A stretch of 6,076 nt of DNA from Spirochaetaceae bacterium (GCA_031284295.1 JAITAE010000308.1:1-6076); one strand, 5' to 3'. Counted from the stretch's first letter, positions 1 through 6,002 are shown. Numbers and translations: made by a program. Notes: generated from the sequence alone by a model not told the origin.

Positions 1-345
1 GACAAGCATCACCGCATCCTGTGTTTCGGGGTCCGGGCCGCCGCTGTTTAATTCTTTTTTCCGTTCGAGTAAAATATCGTCCTTCGCGCCCGCCCCTTGC
101 AGCGGCATGAGGGACTGCCAAAAATCATTTACTGCCTTATTTTTTGAGAAAAACCTGTGTCCGCCAATATCGATTCTGTTTCCGTTATACTCAAGCGTTG
201 TGGAAATGCCGCCCGTGCGCTCCTCCGCTTCGTATACATCGACCTGCGCTCCCGAAATCTCCCGTAGGGTTTGGTATGCCGCGGTAAGCCCCGCCGGCCC
301 CGCCCCGATGACAACAAATTGTTTTGCCCTGTTATTCTGATTCAT
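1..345 (-). CDS. FAD-dependent oxidoreductase, N-terminal part (cut by window edge)
   Basis: Reading leftward from an ATG at 345-343 gives 115 residues open to the window edge, beginning [20 protein letters not shown]. Residues 10-22 form the beta-strand and glycine-rich loop of a Rossmann FAD site (GAGPAG at 14-19). An acidic strand end follows ([10 protein letters not shown], 37-46, placed to bind the FAD ribose), then an IGGHRFFSK motif at 60-68. This layout is known from the amine-oxidase/UDP-galactopyranose-mutase-like flavoenzymes, many of which sit in glycan or lipid biosynthesis loci. Substrate cannot be told from this part. The start overlaps the end of gtrA by 14 bp in another frame, and AAGGA lies 8 bases upstream of the ATG, so coupled translation with gtrA is likely. 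The family is usually 400-500 residues, so most of the gene is outside. The class call is firm; the specific reaction is unknown. Confidence 0.85.
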   Translation of the reverse strand, partial: MNQNNRAKQFVVIGAGPAGLTAAYQTLREISGAQVDVYEAEERTGGISTTLEYNGNRIDIGGHRFFSKNKAVNDFWQSLMPLQGAGAKDDILLERKKELNSGGPDPETQDAVMLV

Positions 346-787
346 ATTTTGTTTCCTTGAAAATTAAAATTTTACGCGCTATATAATTCCACATCAACAC
401 AATTCCGGCGGTGATAATTTTTACGGCGAGATACCATTTTTGTCCGAATATATGAATCCCCGCGAACATACAAACTTCTGTTATGAGAAGCCCTATAACT
501 CCGATTACGGTGAACAAGATAAACGAGCGAATTTTATGCTGTTTCGCGTTTTCATTTGTATGTCTGAATACAAAAATTAACGAAAAGATATAATTAAAAA
601 TAAGTCCGGCTATAAATCCAAAAGCGGCGGCAAGCAATATGCCGGCCTGTTCCATAGAGGAAAATAAAAATGTTTTTGAAAGATAGAGAACACTGAAATC
701 TATGATAAACGCACTGCCGCCTACAAGAACATATCGGGAAAATTCATAAATGAGGGATCGGTAGCGTGATAAAAACTTATCTATCAA
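332..787 (-). CDS. GtrA-family membrane protein
   Basis: A 151-residue, very hydrophobic protein with four predicted membrane helices at about 15-36, 48-74, 87-112 and 119-137. The two motifs usual in GtrA-like proteins are present: an asparagine-containing helix ending in a VF pair ([11 protein letters not shown], 64-74) and the C-terminal [11 protein letters not shown] (133-143). The length is normal for the family. GtrA proteins are thought to help move polyprenyl-linked sugars across the inner membrane, or to act in cell-surface glycan assembly. The overlapping flavoenzyme downstream fits such a locus. No ATG is available before Met45, which would lose the first helix, so TTG at 787-785 is taken as start. 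A GGGGG stretch sits 7 bases ahead of it. That start and its ribosome site are inside a perfect hairpin (see 784-803). The family call is firm; the sugar or lipid partner is unknown. Confidence 0.88.
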   Translation of the reverse strand: MIDKFLSRYRSLIYEFSRYVLVGGSAFIIDFSVLYLSKTFLFSSMEQAGILLAAAFGFIAGLIFNYIFSLIFVFRHTNENAKQHKIRSFILFTVIGVIGLLITEVCMFAGIHIFGQKWYLAVKIITAGIVLMWNYIARKILIFKETKYESE

Positions 788-803
788 GGGGTTGCCCCCT
801 TGA
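784..803 (-). promoter_or_regulatory. Hairpin enclosing the gtrA ribosome site and TTG start
   Basis: On the transcribed strand an 8-bp perfect stem (UCAAGGGG with CCCCUUGA) closes a GCAA tetraloop, which is of the stable GNRA class. The left arm carries the only Shine-Dalgarno-like purine run. The right arm carries the UUG taken as the gtrA start. Folding would hide both. The pairing is seen directly; a role in translational control is inference. The same hairpin could simply be a dispersed palindromic repeat that happens to supply the start. Confidence 0.5.
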
Positions 804-828
804 CAAAGTTTAATGCGGCATCATAATG

Positions 829-913
829 CTGTTGACTGTTGACTGTTGACTGTTGACTGTTGACTGTTGACTGTTGACTGTTGACTGTTGACTGTTGACT
901 GTTGACTGTTGAC
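829..913. repeat. Heptanucleotide tandem array, about 12 perfect copies
   Basis: The unit TGTTGAC (CAACAGT on the other strand, cyclically permuted) is repeated without a single mismatch for 85 bp. The array ends sharply on both sides (g at 828, g at 914). It lies 41 bp upstream of the gtrA start, in non-coding DNA. Perfect identity suggests recent expansion by slippage and copy-number variation between strains. As far as I recall, this unit equals one of the short tandem repeats (STRR) described in filamentous cyanobacteria. That does not indicate the organism here, since such repeats arise independently. Confidence 0.97.
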
Positions 914-979
914 GAAGTGAAGTCCGCTCTGAGAATCGAGTTGCTGGACAGCTAGCTGTGGATTGCCCATAACAAAACC

Positions 980-985
980 ATTATA
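980..985 (-). promoter_or_regulatory. Possible -10 element upstream of gtrA
   Basis: A perfect TATAAT reads on the minus strand about 190 bases ahead of the gtrA start. The positions where a -35 box should lie hold no good match (CCACCT-like at a 17-base spacing), and there is no extended TG. If used, the transcript would carry the whole heptamer array in its leader. The element overlaps the stop codon of the small fragment at 981-1142. Weak call on one hexamer. Confidence 0.22.
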
Positions 986-1142
986 CCGTGAAAAACTGTA
1001 AAGGTGGAGAGGGTTCATGGATGGCATAGCCGATATAGCAGCAGTCCTGATATCCATTGAAGCGTTCGGAATTCCAGTTGTGCAGCTTATCAAGATAACC
1101 GGGGATTCTTTCTATATCCCGGCCGTAAACGTTGCGACTCAA
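981..1142 (-). pseudogene. Unidentified coding-like fragment overlapping the transporter 3' end
   Basis: A minus-strand frame runs from TTG at 1142-1140 to a TAA at 983-981 and encodes 53 residues. The product has a natural-looking composition (PGYLDKLHNWNSERFNGYQD at about 14-33, then CCYIGYAIHEP) with several Trp, Tyr, Cys and His. It begins inside the last 53 bp of the transporter gene in the +1 frame, just after a stop. There is no convincing ribosome site. I do not recognise the family. It may be the tail of a gene whose front was lost when it was joined to the transporter end, or a chance frame. Third-position bases look gene-like, but the stretch is too short to be decisive. Confidence 0.3.
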
Positions 1143-2082
1143 TCCTTTTTAATATCAGAGCATTTAACGCAAGTACAGGCAATTCAATTAAAGGTCCCAT
1201 TACCAGTACCAGTGATATTAAAGGCCTCGAAGGAAAGGTTATCGCCGCTATTGCCAATGACACGGGCGAATTCCGGGCCGACGTAGTAAATATCAGTGGA
1301 ATAATGCCGCTAAAATGTAATTTTAACATTTTGCCCGCAAGAAACGAAAGACAGAAAATGGCCGAAAAAAACAGTAATAACGGGGGCAATAATTTTATAA
1401 ATATTAAAGTGTTGTCAAGCAGTAATGTTCCCTCCGATGCAAACATTGAAATTATGGCAAGACAGAGCAGCAGGAACTGAATATCATCGGACTTTTTCAG
1501 TAATTTTGCCAGGTTATTCTGCCGGTTAATTCTTTTTGCGGCAAATTGCACCCCGTTTGCGGCAGCAAGAGGTATAATTAAAACAAACAAAATGCTGTAA
1601 ACGACTGTAACAAGAGCGAAAGAAACTTCGCTTCCTGTGAATAACAATAAATAAAGGGGCAGTAAAATAATCTGTAAAATTAAATTCAACGGCAAAATCG
1701 AAGCGCCCAGCGGGACATTACCGTTTGCAATGCCGGTAAAAACCAGATACCAGTCCGTACATGGCGTAACCATTAACATGATAAAACCTGTTTGTAAATC
1801 AATTTGTCCGGCAAGAAATAATTTTGACAGCGCAAATGCGAACAGGGGTGTTATAACAAAATTGATTGTCAATGCGGAAAGTGAAAAACGTAAATCGGAA
1901 AATGATTTTGAGATGTTCTTTAATTCAACATTCAGGAAAACAAAAAAAAGCATAGCTATCAGGAAAATTTCAATACAGTTTCCCGCATAGCGTTCCAAAA
2001 CAGGTATTACCTTTCCAATAACGATACCGGTTAATGCCGAAAGAATGATAAAAAGCGGCTGGAATTTTGACAGGAAACTCAT
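1090..2082 (-). CDS. ACR3/bile-acid:sodium symporter superfamily transporter (arsenic-resistance type)
   Basis: A 330-residue membrane protein with about ten hydrophobic helices (roughly 8-28, 36-56, 65-90, 97-117, 125-149, 152-180, 203-223, 226-249, 258-281, 286-312), the fold size of the BASS superfamily. Helix 4 carries TPCTDW (106-111) with Cys108 near where ACR3 arsenite exporters have their essential cysteine. Helices 9-10 carry TTSARNSPVSLAIA (266-279) and GPLIELPV (296-303), close to the ACR3 pattern. ACR3 proteins export arsenite or antimonite by proton exchange, but relatives carry other organic anions, so the substrate is open. No arsR or arsC is nearby. The ATG at 2082-2080 has a GGAG ribosome site 8 bases upstream. 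The last 17-20 residues (IESQRLRPGYRKNPRLS) are basic, follow the final helix and overlap another coding-like frame, so this tail may be acquired sequence. Confidence 0.85.
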   Translation of the reverse strand: MSFLSKFQPLFIILSALTGIVIGKVIPVLERYAGNCIEIFLIAMLFFVFLNVELKNISKSFSDLRFSLSALTINFVITPLFAFALSKLFLAGQIDLQTGFIMLMVTPCTDWYLVFTGIANGNVPLGASILPLNLILQIILLPLYLLLFTGSEVSFALVTVVYSILFVLIIPLAAANGVQFAAKRINRQNNLAKLLKKSDDIQFLLLCLAIISMFASEGTLLLDNTLIFIKLLPPLLLFFSAIFCLSFLAGKMLKLHFSGIIPLIFTTSARNSPVSLAIAAITFPSRPLISLVLVMGPLIELPVLALNALILKRIESQRLRPGYRKNPRLS

Positions 2083-2127
2083 ATTTTTTTCTCCAATTCA
2101 TTTGATTTACAATTATTAGAGTTGTTT

Positions 2128-2143
2128 GGAAACTTCAGTTTCC
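2128..2143. promoter_or_regulatory. 16-bp palindrome ahead of the transporter (candidate operator)
   Basis: GGAAACT-TC-AGTTTCC is a perfect 7+2+7 inverted repeat that ends 45 bp before the transporter start. Its size and two-base centre suit a dimeric DNA-binding regulator, and it sits where a promoter would be expected. An AT-rich stretch (TAATAAT on the minus strand, about 2110-2118) could be the -10, but I see no clear -35. The site could equally belong to the hairpin-rich repeat DNA that continues to about 2250. Confidence 0.35.
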
Positions 2144-2158
2144 GCGCCAACTTCCATT

Positions 2159-2199
2159 AAAAAACGCAGTTTTGTAAGGCTTTCAGCCTGAAAAACTGC
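2159..2199 (-). terminator. Rho-independent terminator between peptidase and transporter
   Basis: On the minus strand an outer stem GCAGTTTT/AAAACTGC and an inner stem AGGCT/AGCCT form one long hairpin (2166-2199), with small interior mismatches and a GAAA-type apex. It is followed by G and six T. This is the usual layout of an intrinsic terminator and would end leftward transcripts from the peptidase gene before the transporter begins. It lies about 260 nt after the peptidase stop codon, so the untranslated tail would be long. Confidence 0.65.
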
Positions 2200-2209
2200 A
2201 AGACTGTGA

Positions 2210-2361
2210 GATAACCAACCGGGTTATCGAACAAGCCTATTCAGGCTAAAAGCTGATCACCTAAAGGCGGTAAGTTTTAAACCCGGCACATGGAAAATAA
2301 ATTTTTGAAATGTAAAACAGTGAATTTAAACTGTTGATATTACGGCCAAGCTACCGGCTTG
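2210..2361. repeat. Cluster of small inverted repeats in the peptidase-transporter gap
   Basis: Four perfect short stems occur here: GATAACC/GGTTATC (2210-2228, loop 5), AGCCT/AGGCT (2234-2247, loop ATTC then AGGCT), AACAGT/ACTGTT around 2317-2335, and CAAGC/GCTTG (2347-2361, loop 5). AGCCT/AGGCT also makes the inner stem of the terminator to the left, so the motifs recur. No conserved riboswitch core was recognised. Together with the terminator and the 16-bp palindrome this looks like one hairpin-rich intergenic repeat of about 250 bp. Whether it is dispersed in the genome cannot be seen here. Confidence 0.45.
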
Positions 2362-2400
2362 TCAAGCGCCTGTAATGCGGGGCTGTTTCATGTTTTACCT

Positions 2401-2427
2401 CCCCATCCCCTCCTCCCTACCCAACCC
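2401..2427 (-). other. G-quadruplex motif in the peptidase 3' untranslated tail
   Basis: The minus strand, which is the transcribed sense for the peptidase, has five runs of three or four G with short loops: GGG-TT-GGG-TA-GGG-AGGA-GGGG-AT-GGGG. This meets the canonical four-tract rule with loops of 2-4 bases. It starts 32 bases after the TAG stop. The plus strand is an uninterrupted pyrimidine-rich tract apart from a few A. Formation in RNA is expected from sequence; a function in termination or mRNA stability is inference. Confidence 0.6.
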
Positions 2428-2458
2428 ACACATATCGAGTTTATGTCCGGCTTTTCGA

Positions 2459-5326
2459 CTATTCCGCTGGATACATCATAACGGTTACGTGGCTGCTTTG
2501 CAGGATTTGTTTCATCAAATTTTGTATGTCAACCTGACGCAGGGCCTCGTATGTGGCCGGACGCTGAAACAGGCTCTCTGCCTGAATATTAAAAATAACG
2601 GCATAGTTCGCCAGGGTTTTGCTTAAATAGCTGTTGTTCTGCATGGACTGTTCCCAGTTCTTTATAAGCGCCTTCCGCGCCTTGTCAAACGTATCCGCGT
2701 TGATGCTGCCGGACGCAATCTTCGCAAGTTCAGCCTCCACAGCCGCGTTTAACTCCACGGCGCGTTTTGGATCACAGATAAAAATTACTTCAAAGCAAAG
2801 TTCACCGTCCGGCGGAACAGGCGAGAGTGAAGTCATCGCGCTGATTGTATAAGCGCCGCCCAATTTTTCACGGATAGATTCTACAAGTACAATATCAAGA
2901 TATTCCGAAAGCGTGTTGCATACCATCGCCGTATTTTCGTCAAAAGTTTTGGCAATGAATCTTCCTGAATAAACATAGCCTTTGTCTTCTTTTCCCTGGC
3001 GTAGCACGGAATCCGTTTTCCCCGGTCTTGTAAGCGGTGGGGAAGGGGCTGTCCATTGGTTAAAACTTTCCGCCGCCGGAATTGATGCGATGTATGTTTC
3101 GACAAGGCTGGATAAGGTTTCACGGTCTATGTTGCCCGTAATTACAAAGGTATAGTCAGCCGGATTAAGACATTTTTTTATAAAGTCAAGCGCCTTGCCG
3201 GCATCGATTTTTGGAATATCGTCCATGGTAAGCGGCATGAAACGGGGATTGTTGTTGTACGTTATTTTTTTTATTTCATCAAAAAATACCGCTTCAGGAT
3301 TTTGTGAACGCCTGGCAAGCAGCGTGCGGTACTCGTCGATTACCACAGGAACTACTTCGGAATCGATTCTGGGATCGGTAAAAGTCAGATACAGCAATTC
3401 AAACAAAGTCTTTATATCGGCGGTATTCGACCAGCCCTGTATGTTCCGCGTAAAATCGTTTGTATTGAACGAAAAAGAAATCTGTTTACCGGAAAGTTTT
3501 TTTGTAAGTTCCCCGCGCGACCAGGGTCCGGTTCCTGATATGCTGAGCAGTTCCGTCGCCGCATTTGCCGATACCACATCTTCCAGCGGTACGGCTGCCG
3601 CCCCGCCGCGCGACACGGCGTAAAGTTCGATCTCATCATTTTTGTTTGTGGTGCTTTTAAGCAGTACCCGTGCTCCATTCCTGAGTTTCCATTCAACTAT
3701 GCCGGTATTTTCGTCGACGGTTTCTTCATCAATGCTGCCGCATACCGGCGTGCTGTCCAAAAGGGCCGAATCGAAAACAGCCTCGTCCGGCTTTTTTATT
3801 TTAAGCCGGCCTGAGGATTTTATCTTTTGCATTATGGCATCTTTTGACGGGATATTTCCGGCTTCCGCTTCCGGCGCGGAAATAAAAACAAAAATGTCGT
3901 TGTACAAAAAACATTTTTTTACGGCTTTGTGAATATCGTTTTTGCTTATTCCCCGCAGTAATCTTTCAGCCGCCTCCAGTTCCCAGTCAATGTCAGGTAT
4001 GGAAATATTATACAAATAGTGTGAAGTTAATTTTCTGACAAAAAAATATGATTCGTTTTTTTCTTTTTCGGCGGCAAGCATTGCGGTATCAGACAGCAGG
4101 GCCTGTTTTGCTCTTTCAATTTCCGTATTTGTAAAACCGTACCGGTTTACAGATTCTTTTAACGCCAGTATATTGTCCAAAGCCTGATACATCATGCCCG
4201 GTTTGCTTACCAGGCTTAGGGCGTAAAAGCGTGAAGGGCGGACTATGCTGATAAAATCGGCGCTTGCCGCGGCGAGCGGCGACTGCGGATTGAGCAGCGC
4301 GTCCTCGAAACGTTCCGAAAACATCTTGTCTATCAAACCGTCTATAAGCGCTTCCCTGTATTCGGCGATGTTGTTTTCATTTTTTTTATACTCCTGTTTG
4401 TAAAAAAATACCGCCTGCGCATACTGAAGTTCAGGGTCTGTAGATATTTCAACTTTAATACTATTTTTTACAGGCGGTGGCAAAGAATATTCAGGATGAA
4501 CAAACGTATCCTCGCCTGCCGGTATATCAAAATGCAGAGCAAGACTTTCTTCAAGCGCCTGCCCGTCAAAATCACCTGAAAATATCAGCGCCATATTTTC
4601 CGGTTTGTACCACTTTTTATAAAAACTTTTCAGCTTTTCCGCCGGAGCGTTTTCTATTATTTCCGTCAGGCCTATAATATCGCGTTTTGCATAACGCGAA
4701 CCGGCGAGCAATTCCGTCCAGAGTATTTTTTGCTGGCGGCCTTCCGGCCCCAAACGACGCATCCGGTATTCCTCCATAATTACGCGCCGTTCGTCATCAA
4801 CGGCTTCCGGCGCAAAAGTTATCGCGGATGTCCAATCTTCAATTATATCCAGGGCCCTGACCGGAATACGTTTTATGCCGTCGCTGTCCGTCTCGACAGG
4901 CACCTCTATTCCGTAAACTGTTTCATCGGCTGTCGTGTAGGCGTTTATATCCGCGCCAAAACGCATACCCAGCGAGCGCAGATAATCCACCACCTCAGAA
5001 CCGGGAAAACGGCCGGTACCGTTAAAAGCCATGTGCTCGATAAAATGGGCGAGTCCATTTTCGTCATCATCTTCCAAAACCGCCCCCGCGTTGACAGCTA
5101 GAGTCAGATAGGCGCGGTTTTCAGGTTTTCTGTTTTCATATATGTAGTAGCGGAGTCCGCCGGGCAGCTTTCCATACTTGAGATTTTCCATAACAGGAAC
5201 CGTATCGGTTTGATTCAGACCATTGTAAACCGCGGCGCCTGTCGCGCACGTCATGCAGAATAATGTTAAACTTGTAATACACAGGGCCATGATCAATTTT
5301 AAATACTTACTTTTACCTTTATACAT
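2459..5326 (-). CDS. M16-family zinc metallopeptidase (PqqL/insulinase type), exported
   Basis: A 955-residue two-lobed peptidase. Residues 1 to about 31 are a signal sequence (basic start, hydrophobic 11-24), with Cys24 and Cys27 in poor lipobox settings, so soluble or lipid-anchored periplasmic forms are both possible. The first lobe has the inverted zinc motif HFIEH (His94, Glu97, His98). Glu186 in ERRVIMEE is the third ligand, with Glu179 seven residues before it as in pitrilysin. An M16_C region begins near 213. The second lobe (about 545-955) lacks the zinc motif, as usual, and keeps the M16_C region from about 700 and the substrate-gripping Arg/Tyr pair in REKLGGAY (819-826). The length matches PqqL-like enzymes (about 930). 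The family degrades peptides, with the chamber excluding folded proteins. The ATG at 5326-5324 has GGAAGG 6 bases upstream. It is flanked by long non-coding DNA, so probably monocistronic. All catalytic residues are present; the substrate is unknown. Confidence 0.95.
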   Translation of the reverse strand: MYKGKSKYLKLIMALCITSLTLFCMTCATGAAVYNGLNQTDTVPVMENLKYGKLPGGLRYYIYENRKPENRAYLTLAVNAGAVLEDDDENGLAHFIEHMAFNGTGRFPGSEVVDYLRSLGMRFGADINAYTTADETVYGIEVPVETDSDGIKRIPVRALDIIEDWTSAITFAPEAVDDERRVIMEEYRMRRLGPEGRQQKILWTELLAGSRYAKRDIIGLTEIIENAPAEKLKSFYKKWYKPENMALIFSGDFDGQALEESLALHFDIPAGEDTFVHPEYSLPPPVKNSIKVEISTDPELQYAQAVFFYKQEYKKNENNIAEYREALIDGLIDKMFSERFEDALLNPQSPLAAASADFISIVRPSRFYALSLVSKPGMMYQALDNILALKESVNRYGFTNTEIERAKQALLSDTAMLAAEKEKNESYFFVRKLTSHYLYNISIPDIDWELEAAERLLRGISKNDIHKAVKKCFLYNDIFVFISAPEAEAGNIPSKDAIMQKIKSSGRLKIKKPDEAVFDSALLDSTPVCGSIDEETVDENTGIVEWKLRNGARVLLKSTTNKNDEIELYAVSRGGAAAVPLEDVVSANAATELLSISGTGPWSRGELTKKLSGKQISFSFNTNDFTRNIQGWSNTADIKTLFELLYLTFTDPRIDSEVVPVVIDEYRTLLARRSQNPEAVFFDEIKKITYNNNPRFMPLTMDDIPKIDAGKALDFIKKCLNPADYTFVITGNIDRETLSSLVETYIASIPAAESFNQWTAPSPPLTRPGKTDSVLRQGKEDKGYVYSGRFIAKTFDENTAMVCNTLSEYLDIVLVESIREKLGGAYTISAMTSLSPVPPDGELCFEVIFICDPKRAVELNAAVEAELAKIASGSINADTFDKARKALIKNWEQSMQNNSYLSKTLANYAVIFNIQAESLFQRPATYEALRQVDIQNLMKQILQSSHVTVMMYPAE

Positions 5327-5391
5327 AATATACCTTCCATAAGATTTTTTGATTGACGCGAAAGCGCCTCGATAAAAATGAATACAACGCT

Positions 5392-5422
5392 ATAATACAA
5401 AAGTGTCATATATTAAAGTAAA
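5392..5422 (-). promoter_or_regulatory. Weak promoter candidate for the M16 peptidase
   Basis: On the minus strand TATTAT (5397-5392, five of six to consensus) lies about 66 bases before the ATG. TTTACT (5422-5417, four of six) is 19 bases further upstream, which is a longer spacing than ideal. The surrounding 5340-5445 stretch is AT-rich, unlike the GC-rich repeats to its right, and this fits a promoter region. It also reads TATAAT on the opposite strand. Low confidence. Confidence 0.25.
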
Positions 5423-5466
5423 TGGCAATATAAATGAGGTGTTCCAAAACTCCGGGGGTCCGGGGG

Positions 5467-5493
5467 CGTAAGGCCCCCGGCGGGGGCCTTACG
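5467..5493. repeat. 12-bp perfect hairpin with a 3-base loop
   Basis: CGTAAGGCCCCC and GGGGGCCTTACG are perfect complements around a GGC loop. This is the strongest hairpin in the window. It is flanked by further GGGGG runs at 5453-5466 and 5494-5498. No T run follows on either strand, so it is not a standard terminator. It is probably a palindromic repeat element. Confidence 0.85.
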
Positions 5494-5506
5494 GGGGAAA
5501 GACAGT

Positions 5507-5632
5507 TCCAAAGGCGCAGCCTTTGGCCCGGTAGGAGCGAATTACACGGTAGTCAAAACCTCCACCGGCCGCTCCAAAGGCGCAGCCTTTGGCCCGGTAG
5601 AAGTGAATTACACGGCAGTCGAAGCCTCCACC
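5507..5632. repeat. Two tandem 60-bp direct repeats with internal hairpins
   Basis: Copies at 5507-5566 and 5573-5632 are separated by GGCCGC, a period of 66 bp. They match at 55 of 60 positions and all five differences are transitions (5535/5601, 5538/5604, 5550/5616, 5555/5621, 5558/5624). Each copy starts with a perfect hairpin, CCAAAGGC-GCA-GCCTTTGG (5508-5526 and 5574-5592). The 66-bp period is 22 codons, which explains the repetitive frames that cross it. This is likely a local duplication of a dispersed palindromic unit. Confidence 0.92.
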
Positions 5633-5648
5633 ATCCCCTGTAGGGTGA

Positions 5649-5667
5649 CAAACCGCGTAGCGGTTTG
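5649..5667. repeat. 8-3-8 palindromic repeat
   Basis: CAAACCGC-GTA-GCGGTTTG is a perfect inverted repeat with the same 8-3-8 geometry and a similar purine-ended centre (GTA against GCA) as the hairpins in the 60-bp repeats next to it. No terminator-like T run follows on either strand. Confidence 0.8.
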
Positions 5668-5803
5668 CCGCTGTCTGGTGTGCCCGCGGCACGCCCGGCA
5701 CGCGGTAGGGGACTGGGGTGTTGCGAGGGTGTCCCCCGCAGAGGGGGTAGCGGAAGACCCGCGCGGCAAGGCTTTGGAGCGAAGGGGTCGGCAACTTACG
5801 TTG

Positions 5804-5817
5804 CCCCCCCCCCCCCC
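5804..5817. repeat. Homopolymer run of 14 C
   Basis: Fourteen C in a row are followed by T, four C and six A. The minus strand is therefore G-rich with several tracts. Runs of this length slip readily in replication. Here it lies in non-coding DNA about 480 bp upstream of the peptidase start, so any effect would be on transcription or DNA structure and not on a reading frame. The exact length may also be a sequencing error. Confidence 0.9.
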
Positions 5818-5886
5818 TCCCCAAAAAACCCGCAGGCAAAACTTGTCATTCCGTTTGTCATAAGTTTTTGAAAGGTGGGAAGAATC

Positions 5887-5912
5887 ATAGCGCCGGTTTT
5901 TCCGGCGGCTAT
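5887..5912. repeat. Strong hairpin next to the tRNA-derived sequence
   Basis: ATAGC-GCCGG pairs with CCGGC-GCTAT around a TTTTT loop, with one bulged G at 5907, giving ten base pairs. It lies 28 bp to the left of the tRNA-like sequence, which is downstream for a minus-strand transcript. There is no following T run in that direction, so any terminator role is doubtful. Confidence 0.6.
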
Positions 5913-5939
5913 TCGCTAATTCTTTGTAATACAAGGATT

Positions 5940-6002
5940 TGGGGAGTGGAGGATTCGAACCTTCGAAGGCTTAGCCAACAGATTTACAGGCTTCATCCAC
6001 TC
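5940..6002 (-). pseudogene. tRNA-Tyr (GTA) remnant: 3' half intact, 5' half degenerate
   Basis: On the minus strand the 3' half of a class II tRNA-Tyr is clear. It shows an anticodon loop CTGTAAA (5989-5983, anticodon GTA), a 3' anticodon-stem strand TCTGT, a short variable arm GGC-TAA-GCC, a T arm GAAGG-TTCGAAT-CCTCC and a 3' acceptor strand ACTCCCC followed by A. CCA is not encoded. The T stem has one A-C mismatch, explicable as loss of one T from CCTTC. The expected 5' acceptor strand GGGGAGT, a D arm and the 5' anticodon strand are absent: GAAGC stands where ACAGA is needed. Instead GAGTGGA (6002-5996) pairs perfectly with TCCACTC (5950-5944), leaving only about 60 nt. It is therefore not a normal tRNA. 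It is either an attachment-site scar or a tRNA-derived RNA. Confidence 0.65.

Larger units (their letters stand above)
5440..5835. other. GC-rich non-coding block of hairpins and repeats
   Basis: This stretch is clearly richer in G and C than the flanking AT-rich DNA. It contains at least six perfect short hairpins, a duplicated 60-bp unit, CCCCC/GGGGG arms at 5733-5747, a 5-3-5 stem at 5680-5692, a 6-4-6 stem at 5790-5805 and a long C run. Frames cross it on both strands, but they are low-complexity, Arg/Gly/Pro-rich and mutually overlapping, and none has a credible start. I read it as intergenic repeat DNA, possibly a mosaic of dispersed elements, not a gene. Confidence 0.6.

Noticed and set aside
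107..340. Plus-strand 77-residue frame and the minus-strand 62-residue frame in the same place
   Set aside because: Both are shadows of the FAD-oxidoreductase coding frame, whose FAD motif is unmistakable.
829..913. CRISPR-like repetition
   Set aside because: The unit is 7 bp with no spacers and no cas genes, so this is a simple tandem repeat.
821..1093. 90-residue minus-strand frame whose TTG overlaps the transporter stop
   Set aside because: Its last third is the heptamer array read as STVNSQQ repeats. It has no ribosome site, and a different frame of the same DNA looks more gene-like.
2098..2458. Known riboswitch upstream of the transporter
   Set aside because: No conserved core of a class I know could be matched; only simple stems are visible.
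5391..5396. Plus-strand TATAAT as a rightward promoter
   Set aside because: There is no -35 match and no credible rightward gene follows.
5507..5632. Short CRISPR array
   Set aside because: There are only two 60-bp units with a 6-bp gap; repeat and spacer sizes are wrong.
5434..5934. Several Arg/Gly/Pro-rich frames on both strands
   Set aside because: They overlap each other, follow the 66-bp repeat and the C run, and have no credible starts.
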